From: Saprospiraceae bacterium
GTDB lineage: Bacteria; Bacteroidota; Bacteroidia; Chitinophagales; Saprospiraceae
Direction of reading: 5' to 3'
DNA length: 7,581 nucleotides
Assembly: GCA_947441325.1 (NCBI GenBank)
Contig: CANETR010000081.1
Location: 1-7,581 of the forward strand
Shown: in pieces, positions 1-5,281 of the stretch
Numbering within the stretch: the stretch's first letter is position 1
Layout of the letters: each line of letters starts with the position of its first letter
Position numbers and translations under genes: made by a program
Notes under the pieces: generated by a model
Databases searched by the model: none
The model's input: only the letters and a program-made list of their open reading frames with translations
What the model was told of the DNA's origin: nothing

Positions 1-135
1 CTGCTTATTGCAGCAATGTCGGCCAAGGGAACAAGTACCATTCATCAGATCAATCAGATTGACCGGGGTTACGAAAACATCGATCAGCGACTAAATGCCC
101 TTGGGGCCAAAATCAGAAGAGTGGAAAATGAGTAA
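1..135 (+). CDS. murA: UDP-N-acetylglucosamine 1-carboxyvinyltransferase, 3' end only
   Basis: This is the last 44 codons of an open frame entering from the left edge and ending at TAA 133-135. The peptide reads [14 protein letters not shown], then the sequence [19 protein letters not shown] and a short charged tail. The IDRGYE(N/D)ID.RL..LGA.I block is the characteristic C-terminus of MurA, the cytosolic enzyme that transfers enolpyruvate from PEP to UDP-GlcNAc in the first committed step of peptidoglycan synthesis. The catalytic cysteine loop and most of the protein lie outside the window. EPSP synthase (AroA) shares the fold but not this C-terminal signature. It is followed after 59 bp by the receptor gene on the same strand; nothing suggests a functional link between them. 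Confidence 0.92.
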   Translation: MLIAAMSAKGTSTIHQINQIDRGYENIDQRLNALGAKIRRVENE

Positions 136-139
136 TGTT

Positions 140-183
140 TTATCTGAATCTTCAACCTCCATATAATTCTTCTTTTCAGATAA
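140..183. promoter_or_regulatory. Inverted repeat in the murA-receptor spacer
   Basis: The 59-bp spacer contains a perfect 9-bp inverted repeat: TTATCTGAA at 140-148 and TTCAGATAA at 175-183, separated by 26 bases. It ends 11 bases before the receptor ATG. A TATAAT hexamer at 162-167 lies inside the loop, so the arms bracket a possible -10 element, but no matching -35 or Bacteroidota TTTG/TAnnTTTG pair is evident. There is no T-run after the second arm, so a classical terminator is unlikely. It could be a two-half-site operator, an RNA stem over the receptor leader, or chance. Confidence 0.35.
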
Positions 184-194
184 GTAATTGACCC

Positions 195-2195
195 ATGATT
201 AAATATTTGATTGTTTTTTTGGTTGCGCTTATACCACTATTAATGTCAGCGCAACAAATCAATCTTCCCCAAATCGAGACCGATACTTTAGTTATTGGTA
301 CGCAGGTTTCTATAGCCGATGATAAAACCCCAGTAAGCTTTCAGAATATAAAACCTGAACAGTTTGGGGATTTTAATATCGGGCAGGAGCCATCATATAT
401 TTTGAGTCAACTCAGTCCATCTGTTACGGTTTATTCCGATGCAGGCAACTCACAGGGCTATTCTTATATCCGCCTGCGCGGAATCGATCAGACCCGCATC
501 AATATGACTTTGAATGGCGTCCCACTGAATGAACCAGAGGATCAGGGCGCATATTTTTCAAATTATCCCGATTTTCTCAATTCCATTTCCGAAGTGCAGA
601 TTCAGCGTGGAGTGGGTCTTAGCCAAAATGGCACAGCGAGCTATGGCGGCAGTATGCAGTTTTTGTCGCCTAATCTTTCCGACTCGGCACAGGGTTCTTT
701 GGGATTGGGTTATGGCTCATTCAACAGCTACCGGGCTTTTGCAGAATATCAGAGCGGAATCAGAAAAAATAAAGCCTTTTATGTCAGAGCCACTCATTTG
801 AATTCCGACGGATACAAAAGACATTCAGGAAATACATCCCAATCGCTTTTTTACAGCGGAATGCTTTTTGGTCAGAAACAATTGCTCAAACTCACAGGCT
901 TTGTCGGACATCAGCAGAATAAAATGGCCTGGTTGGGCGTTTCTGACAGTCTTATCCGTACGGACAGGCGTTTCAATGCCAATACCAATGCCGAAGACGA
1001 CCGCTTTGTACAGAGCCTGACGATGTTGGAACACAAATTTCATCCGAATCTGAGAAGTACTTTATCGACCACCGTCTTTTACAATTTTCTGGATGGTAAT
1101 TACGATTTCGACTATAACAATCCGCTCTGGAGTTCTGATCCTCCATTTCTGATGAACTTTGCTTTTCGTTCTCATTACAGCGGCATTTTTAGTAATTTCA
1201 ACACTAAAATAGGTAATCTCGACCTGAGTGCGGGCTTACAGGCTACATTTTATACCAGAAGCCATACAGGTTCTGAGCCATCTTTGGGTGAAATGTACAC
1301 AAACCGTGGTTTCAAAAGCGATGCTTCAGTTTTTGCTAAAGCAGCTTATAAAATTGGCAGTTTTAATATTTTTGCTGATGTTCAGGGTCGTTACAACCGT
1401 TTTGATTTCGCGGGTAGAACAAATGATTTGGGCCTGAATTGGAAATTCCTGAATCCCCGTGCTGGTCTCAGTTGGCAGGCAAGTAAAAATTCCACGCTTT
1501 ACTACAGCATTGGTTCAGTTGGTCGCGAACCAACGAGAACCGATATTTTTGGCGGCAATGACGAGCCTCGATTTGACAGCAGTTTTCAACTGATTACTTT
1601 TATTACCAAACCGGAATCGGTAATCGATCAGGAATTGGGCTTCCGCAGCAGCGGCAAAAACTGGCAAGTTGGCGCCAATCTTTTTCTTATGCAGTTTCGC
1701 AATGAAATTGTGCTCAATGGGCAGTTCGGACCAAATGCACTGGCGCTGAATTCGGCATTTGCGCGCAGTTTGCGCTCAGGATTGGAGATTCAGGGAAGCT
1801 ATGAGCCTATCAAAGGATTGCTTTTTACCAATGCCTCCAGTTTTAATTACAGTCGCATAAAAGATCAGGGCATCAGTTTCAGCCCTATTCTTACGCCCAA
1901 GTTTATCATCAATCAATCGATTTCCTATATTTTTAATGGCTTTAGAATTGGTCTCGATGCTCGTTATCAGAGCAGTTCCTTTATCGATTTTGCCAATACG
2001 CTGAGTTTGGACGACTATCTCTTGCTCAATGCTCAGCTGAGTTACAGATTTCGGGGATGGGAATTCCGATTCATGGTCAATAACCTGCTGAATACAAATT
2101 ATTACAATCAGGGCTATGTGGATTTTGATGGCCTGCCAAAGTATTTTGTCACGGCACCTCTGAATTTTTATGGGATGATTTTGTTTAGTTTTTAA
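195..2195 (+). CDS. TonB-dependent outer-membrane receptor (FecA/BtuB-like, no carboxypeptidase-like domain)
   Basis: A 666-residue outer-membrane gated porin. Residues 1-19 form a signal peptide (charged MIK, hydrophobic core, SAQ cleavage region). Residues about 29-37 (TDTLVIGTQ) look like a TonB box. The plug runs from about 44 to 160, with the typical IRLRGIDQTRINMTLNGVP stretch (92-110), NEPEDQG just after it, and VQIQRGVG (134-141) before the NGTASYGG segment. The rest is a beta-barrel of alternating aromatic strands ending in a terminal Phe (ILFSF), the BAM recognition pattern. There is no N-terminal CarboxypepD-like domain or SusC signature, so it resembles small-molecule receptors rather than glycan receptors. 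The start is chosen because it opens the signal peptide. Substrate cannot be read from sequence; the downstream pnuC and nadR suggest a nicotinamide nucleoside or nucleotide. Related Bacteroidota receptors next to PnuC-type carriers serve thiamine, so that is the main alternative. Confidence 0.93.
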   Translation: MIKYLIVFLVALIPLLMSAQQINLPQIETDTLVIGTQVSIADDKTPVSFQNIKPEQFGDFNIGQEPSYILSQLSPSVTVYSDAGNSQGYSYIRLRGIDQTRINMTLNGVPLNEPEDQGAYFSNYPDFLNSISEVQIQRGVGLSQNGTASYGGSMQFLSPNLSDSAQGSLGLGYGSFNSYRAFAEYQSGIRKNKAFYVRATHLNSDGYKRHSGNTSQSLFYSGMLFGQKQLLKLTGFVGHQQNKMAWLGVSDSLIRTDRRFNANTNAEDDRFVQSLTMLEHKFHPNLRSTLSTTVFYNFLDGNYDFDYNNPLWSSDPPFLMNFAFRSHYSGIFSNFNTKIGNLDLSAGLQATFYTRSHTGSEPSLGEMYTNRGFKSDASVFAKAAYKIGSFNIFADVQGRYNRFDFAGRTNDLGLNWKFLNPRAGLSWQASKNSTLYYSIGSVGREPTRTDIFGGNDEPRFDSSFQLITFITKPESVIDQELGFRSSGKNWQVGANLFLMQFRNEIVLNGQFGPNALALNSAFARSLRSGLEIQGSYEPIKGLLFTNASSFNYSRIKDQGISFSPILTPKFIINQSISYIFNGFRIGLDARYQSSSFIDFANTLSLDDYLLLNAQLSYRFRGWEFRFMVNNLLNTNYYNQGYVDFDGLPKYFVTAPLNFYGMILFSF

Positions 2196-2242
2196 GAGAT
2201 TAAGAGATTAAGAGATTAAGAGATTAAGAGATTAAGAGATTA
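2193..2242 (+). repeat. Octamer tandem array (TAAGAGAT x6) starting on the receptor stop codon
   Basis: Six exact copies of TAAGAGAT occupy 2193-2240, followed by a partial TA. The first three bases of copy one are the receptor stop codon TAA, so the array lies immediately 3' of the coding region without altering the protein. The period is not a multiple of three and the copies are perfect, which is typical of a young, slippage-prone array. No protein is encoded across it. Confidence 0.97.
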
Positions 2243-2317
2243 GTTCATCGTTTTGAAGTTCATCGTTATTCGTTGATTGAGTAAGTAGTCTAGCGTCTAA
2301 AAGTCTGGCGTCTAAAA
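2243..2317 (+). repeat. Two short direct duplications in the leader of the 331-aa gene
   Basis: GTTCATCGTT occurs at 2243-2252 and again at 2258-2267. Further on, GTCTAGCGTCTAAAA (2288-2302) is followed directly by GTCTGGCGTCTAAAA (2303-2317), a 15-bp tandem pair with one mismatch. Together with the adjoining octamer array they fill most of the 132-bp spacer between the receptor stop and the next ATG at 2328. I see no clear promoter or terminator in it. Confidence 0.85.
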
Positions 2318-2327
2318 ATCTTAATAT

Positions 2328-3323
2328 ATGAATTGGTTCGAAAAACTCTTTGGCTTTACCGAGCAAAATCCCGAACAGGTTAGAAATAATCTGAAGCTTG
2401 AAAATGGCCTGATATGCTCAGTGGTCAACGGGCAATGTTATGATCCAGGTGTTTTTAAATTGGCCTCCTTGTCTGATTTGAGAAAAACAGCGATTGCTCA
2501 AGATCAAAAAATCAATCTGAGCGAGCTTGTTGGAGATGTGAAAAAACTGCACGGACAAATTGAAAATAAGGGAGCTGTTTTTCAGGCGGCCTCACAGTTT
2601 AATCTTTTGGAAATGGCATCGCCCAATGCAATCCCCGAGTCTGGTGTCGGTATTTATGACTATGACCATACACAGGGACCTGCCTGTGCAATTGCTTGTG
2701 GGGCAGGAACTGTTTACCGCAATTATTATGTTGATATCAATGGGCAAATCGGTCAGACAGCAGATCGTCAGATTGACTGCCTAGAAGATATTGAACATTT
2801 TTTTCAGGTTGGGAACAGCAAGCTTTGGAATATGAAAAACGGTTACTGTCTAGCAAATGCAATGGGGCTTGAGCAGATTAAAAATAAAATGGCCGGACTA
2901 AATCGTGACGAATACGAGCAGCTGAAAGGCTTGCTAAAAGTAGGTATTCAGCATGGAGCAGAAGTTACAGCGTTCCCAGGTTCTTTTAAAGTAACACAGG
3001 TGTATTGTTCGGGAGTACCTGTTGCCTACAGCGGAATTTCGGCAAAGGATTGGGAACCTTTTGGAAAAATGATATTAGAAGCTACTTATGAGGCTACTTT
3101 TTTGGCAGCGATAGATAATTTGAATGTAGGTAAAAGCAATAGACTTTTACTTACATTAGTTGGCGGCGGCGTATTCGGAAATCCCGATTCCTGGCTCTAT
3201 GATGCCATTATGTACAATCTGAAAAAATTTGAAGGTAGCGGGCTGGATCTTATTTTTGTAAGCTACGGATCATCAAATATCTTGGTTCAAAAAATTATCA
3301 AAGACTTTAAAAACATAGGCTAA
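2328..3323 (+). CDS. Uncharacterised cytosolic protein, possibly macro/PARG-like, in an NAD-salvage cassette
   Basis: 331 residues with no signal peptide or membrane segment and seven cysteines (30, 37, 120, 124, 151, 174, 227), so probably cytosolic. I do not recognise a named family. Visible landmarks that look conserved-type are QAASQFNLLEM (86-96), DYDHTQGPACAIACGAGTVY (111-130) followed by RNYYV, GQTADRQID (142-150), and LLLTLVGGGVFGN (273-285), then about 20 helical residues and LDLIFVSYG (306-314). The last block (hydrophobic strand, glycine-rich GGGVFG loop, helix, strand) resembles the phosphate-binding loop and final strand of macro domains and of poly(ADP-ribose) glycohydrolase. 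The AASQFN segment could match the macro AAN motif. The canonical macro GGGVDGAI and PARG GGG..QEE motifs are absent, so any relationship is remote and catalysis is unproven. It lies between a TonB receptor and pnuC/nadR, and its TAA abuts the pnuC start. A role in NAD-precursor or ADP-ribose handling is inferred from context. It is certainly a real gene; its function is open. Confidence 0.85.
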   Translation: MNWFEKLFGFTEQNPEQVRNNLKLENGLICSVVNGQCYDPGVFKLASLSDLRKTAIAQDQKINLSELVGDVKKLHGQIENKGAVFQAASQFNLLEMASPNAIPESGVGIYDYDHTQGPACAIACGAGTVYRNYYVDINGQIGQTADRQIDCLEDIEHFFQVGNSKLWNMKNGYCLANAMGLEQIKNKMAGLNRDEYEQLKGLLKVGIQHGAEVTAFPGSFKVTQVYCSGVPVAYSGISAKDWEPFGKMILEATYEATFLAAIDNLNVGKSNRLLLTLVGGGVFGNPDSWLYDAIMYNLKKFEGSGLDLIFVSYGSSNILVQKIIKDFKNIG

Positions 3324-3959
3324 TTGGGCATTTTAAGCATAGATTTTATCGTTTTTAAAATTGGATCTTATCCCCTCAGTCTTATTGAACTTGTGGGGAC
3401 ACTCACAGGTCTGCTCTCTGTTTGGTGGGCTGCAAGAACCAATATATTGACATGGCCAGCCGGAATTGTCAATATCTTTTGTTTTTTTCTGCTGTTTTAT
3501 CAATCGCAGCTATATTCCGATATGTTTTTACAGGTATTTTTTATGGCCACCACGGTTTATGGCTGGAAAAGTTGGGCAAAGGGAGCTGTTGATAAAAAAT
3601 TAGAAATCAGCAATTTAAAACCTAAAATTTGGCCGCTTTATTTATTCATTTTATTATTTGGCACCTTTTTTTGGGGTTTCTTAATGAGTGAGTTACATAG
3701 TTTACTTCCTCAAATTTTTTCAAAAGAAGCCTCTTTACCTTATCTCGATGCCTTCACCGCAATTGCTTCGGTTATCGCAACTTTTCTGCTTGCTCAAAAG
3801 AAATGGGAAAGCTGGGTCTTTTGGGTTTTGATTGATTTTATATCCATTTTTATTTATTTCTATAGAGGCTTGTATGTTGTTTCCATTGAATATATTATTT
3901 TCTTACTCATAGCATCCTATGGCCTTTATAATTGGTATGGGAAGAGGATGAAAGTGTGA
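3324..3959 (+). CDS. pnuC: PnuC-type nicotinamide riboside (vitamin nucleoside) transporter
   Basis: A 211-residue inner-membrane protein with about seven hydrophobic segments. It carries the PnuC/PnuT family pattern: LVGTLTGLLSVWWAARTNIL near residues 23-42, WPAGIVNIFCFFLLFYQ (44-60), LYSDMFLQVFF (63-73), YGWKSW (79-84), WESWVFWVLID (161-171) and the closing YGLYNWYG (199-206). These aromatic motifs line the substrate path in this SWEET-like fold. Family members move nicotinamide riboside by facilitated diffusion, with trapping by phosphorylation; nadR downstream favours this over thiamine (PnuT) or riboflavin (PnuX). The only plausible start is TTG at 3324: the preceding in-frame codon is the TAA of the upstream gene, and no in-frame ATG occurs before the first membrane segment. 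That gives zero spacing and the same frame as the upstream gene, implying tight translational coupling or reinitiation. Length is normal for the family. Confidence 0.9.
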   Translation: MGILSIDFIVFKIGSYPLSLIELVGTLTGLLSVWWAARTNILTWPAGIVNIFCFFLLFYQSQLYSDMFLQVFFMATTVYGWKSWAKGAVDKKLEISNLKPKIWPLYLFILLFGTFFWGFLMSELHSLLPQIFSKEASLPYLDAFTAIASVIATFLLAQKKWESWVFWVLIDFISIFIYFYRGLYVVSIEYIIFLLIASYGLYNWYGKRMKV

Positions 3960-4105
3960 AAGAATGAAAGAGGAAAGAATGAAAGAGGAAAGATTTTTTT
4001 CAAAAGGCTTTAGCCTATGAAAAAACAATAGCGAGAGAGGGCGGTATTTTAATGCCGCATTGAAAGAATGAAAGAATGAAAGAGGAAAGAATGAAAGATT
4101 TTTTT
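3958..4105 (+). repeat. Duplicated purine-rich 15-mer arrays flanking a hairpin segment
   Basis: AAAGAATGAAAGAGG occurs at 3959-3973 and 3974-3988, then a partial AAAGA and seven Ts (3994-4000). The same design recurs at 4062-4105: an AAAGAATG octamer, AAAGAATGAAAGAGG (4071-4085), a 13-base partial copy (4086-4098), and again seven Ts (4099-4105). The two arms are direct repeats offset by 105 bp at their T-run ends, enclosing the hairpin segment at 4001-4061. The left arm overlaps the pnuC stop codon. This is the first part of the 336-bp gene-free spacer before nadR. Confidence 0.9.
4005..4058. repeat. Two neighbouring imperfect palindromes (REP/MITE-like candidate)
   Basis: AGGCTTTAGCCT (4005-4016) is a perfect 5-bp-arm inverted repeat around TT. 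After 24 bases comes GCGGTATTTTAATGCCGC (4041-4058), with 8-bp arms (one T/G mismatch, a wobble pair in RNA). Both lie between the duplicated purine arrays. Paired GC-rich stems in AT-rich intergenic DNA recall REP or REPIN-type dispersed elements, but only one copy lies in this window. They could also stabilise or terminate the pnuC transcript, although no T-run follows the second stem. Confidence 0.5.
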
Positions 4106-4124
4106 AGTAAAGAGGAGCCAGGTA

Positions 4125-4141
4125 CTAGGCGCTAGATTTTT
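4125..4141 (+). terminator. Weak terminator-like hairpin after pnuC
   Basis: CTAG (4125-4128) and CTAG (4132-4135) can pair around GCG, followed by A and five Ts (4137-4141). A four-base-pair stem with two A/T pairs is weak for intrinsic termination, and the site is about 165 bp after the pnuC stop, so this is a tentative call. If active it would separate nadR from the upstream genes. Confidence 0.2.
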
Positions 4142-4190
4142 CTTTGCGAGCTTTGCGTAATGTAGATTGGTTTGGCTTTGCGCCTTTGCG
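4142..4190 (+). repeat. Four copies of CTTTGCG in the pnuC-nadR spacer
   Basis: CTTTGCG occurs at 4142-4148, 4151-4157, 4176-4182 and 4184-4190, as two close pairs (offsets 9 and 8) separated by 25 bases. The paired form could be two repeated binding sites, or the debris of a dispersed low-complexity repeat. No open reading frame or hairpin accounts for it. Confidence 0.75.
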
Positions 4191-4222
4191 TGAGACAGCT
4201 ATAGTAGATGAAAAAGGAAAAG

Positions 4223-4243
4223 TTCTAACTTCTAATTTCTAAC
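4223..4243 (+). repeat. Tandem heptamer TTCTAAY x3
   Basis: TTCTAAC, TTCTAAT and TTCTAAC follow each other without gaps at 4223-4243, with a degraded fourth unit (TTCCGAT) starting at 4245. It is a separate array from the ATG-containing heptamers that begin 17 bases downstream, with the same period but unrelated sequence. Confidence 0.85.
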
Positions 4244-4260
4244 TTCCGATTTTCCTAGAA

Positions 4261-4299
4261 ATGCTCAATGCTCAATACTCAATGATAAATACTCCATGA
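4261..4299 (+). other. Possible 12-codon leader ORF overlapping the nadR start
   Basis: From ATG 4261 a short frame reads MLNAQYSMINTP and stops at TGA 4297-4299. That stop overlaps the nadR start as ATGA (4296-4299), the classic arrangement for translational coupling. An internal ATG at 4282 shares the frame. The peptide has no recognisable features, no obvious ribosome-binding site precedes it, and it lies within a tandem repeat, so it may not be translated. The overlap geometry is the only support. Confidence 0.25.
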
Positions 4300-4302
4300 T
4301 AA
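4261..4302 (+). repeat. Heptamer array carrying the nadR start codon
   Basis: Six seven-base units run without gaps: ATGCTCA, ATGCTCA, ATACTCA, ATGATAA, ATACTCC, ATGATAA. Each starts with ATG or ATA, and the ATG of the sixth unit (4296-4298) is the nadR start. The upstream ATGs at 4261, 4268 and 4282 are all out of frame with nadR. The array therefore supplies several competing start codons in the translation initiation region. Confidence 0.85.
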
Positions 4303-5273
4303 AGGCTTTTGTATTCGGCAAATTTATGCCATTTCATAAGGGGCATCAGGCGATGATAGCATTCGCAGCAATGCATTGCGATGAACTTATTGTTGTGCCC
4401 TGCGTGAGCGACCGCGAATCTCTGCCTGAAATTCTACGCAAAGCCTGGATTGAAGAGACTTTTGCTGCGAATACTAAGATTAAAGTCAGCCTGCTGAATT
4501 ACATGGAAGATGAACTGCCAAATTCATCGATATCTTCTGAAGCGCTTTCAAAGCTATGGGCCGAAAAATTTAAGTCGATTTTGCCAGATGTAAATCTGCT
4601 CATCACATCGGAGCCTTATGGGGAATTTGTGGCAAATTATATGGGAATCAAGCATCTGCCTTTTGATCTCTCCAGAACTGAAGTCCCAGTGTCGGCCACT
4701 AAAATCAGAAATAATCCCTACGAAAATTGGGACTTTCTGCCAGATGCAGTTAAACCATATTATCAAAGGAAAGTAGTCATTTTGGGTACAGAATCGACTG
4801 GAAAGACAAGTTTGGCGGAATATCTCTCAACATATTTCAATGCAGCATTAGTTAGAGAAATGGGTAGGGAATTGATTCCAGATTCTGAAAAATTTGAGCC
4901 TGAAGATTTGGAAAGGGTAGCAGCGGCTCATCAACGAGAAACGGAACTGGCCATTCAAAGCCTAAAACCGCTCATAGTAATGGATACAGATATTCATATC
5001 ACCCAATCTTACGCCTTTTACAAATTTGGCAAATATCTCAATTTACCTGAGGCCTGGTATCAGACTCAAAAGGCCGATTTGTATCTTTATTTGCCTGTTG
5101 AAACGCCTTATGTACAAGATGGTACCCGACTTTCAAAGAATGAAAGGGATGAGCTGGACCAATGCCACATAGATACATTGAAAAAATTCGAGCTTCCTTA
5201 TGAAAGGCTAGATATTGATTTCAATCTAAGAGCAGAATGTTCCGTTAAAAGAATTTTAGAAATGTTCAATTAG
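4296..5273 (+). CDS. nadR: Bifunctional NMN adenylyltransferase / ribosylnicotinamide kinase (NadR without HTH)
   Basis: A 325-residue cytosolic enzyme of NAD salvage. Residues 1 to about 150 form the nucleotidylyltransferase domain: GKFMPFHKGH (8-17) is the ATP-binding HxGH motif and VSATKIR (132-138) the matching C-terminal signature, joining NMN and ATP to give NAD. Residues about 158-325 form the P-loop kinase domain: GTESTGKTS (164-172) is Walker A, LIVMDTD (226-232) Walker B-like, and RLSKNERDELD (278-288) a likely lid/substrate region, phosphorylating nicotinamide riboside to NMN. Enterobacterial NadR has an additional N-terminal helix-turn-helix repressor domain; here the protein starts directly with the adenylyltransferase, so it should not act as a transcription factor in that way. 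The start at 4296 is fixed by the VFGKF motif beginning at residue 6. With pnuC upstream it gives metabolic trapping of imported riboside. A 336-bp repeat-rich spacer means nadR may have its own promoter, though none is clear. Confidence 0.95.
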   Translation: MIKAFVFGKFMPFHKGHQAMIAFAAMHCDELIVVPCVSDRESLPEILRKAWIEETFAANTKIKVSLLNYMEDELPNSSISSEALSKLWAEKFKSILPDVNLLITSEPYGEFVANYMGIKHLPFDLSRTEVPVSATKIRNNPYENWDFLPDAVKPYYQRKVVILGTESTGKTSLAEYLSTYFNAALVREMGRELIPDSEKFEPEDLERVAAAHQRETELAIQSLKPLIVMDTDIHITQSYAFYKFGKYLNLPEAWYQTQKADLYLYLPVETPYVQDGTRLSKNERDELDQCHIDTLKKFELPYERLDIDFNLRAECSVKRILEMFN

Positions 5274-5281
5274 CGTTTGGT

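Noticed and set aside
136..194. TPP, cobalamin or NAD riboswitch upstream of the receptor
   Set aside because: The spacer is only 59 bp and lacks the conserved cores of these aptamers; just a simple inverted repeat is present.
529..801. Plus-strand 90-codon ORF inside the receptor
   Set aside because: It is a shifted frame over the well-conserved plug domain and has no independent features.
2193..2317. CRISPR-like array
   Set aside because: Units are 8-15 bp and directly adjacent, with no unique spacers of regular length and no cas genes nearby.
3324..3959. PnuT (thiamine) assignment for the transporter
   Set aside because: Thiamine loci carry thiamine pyrophosphokinase or TPP riboswitches; here the neighbour is NadR. 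The sequence alone does not fully exclude it.
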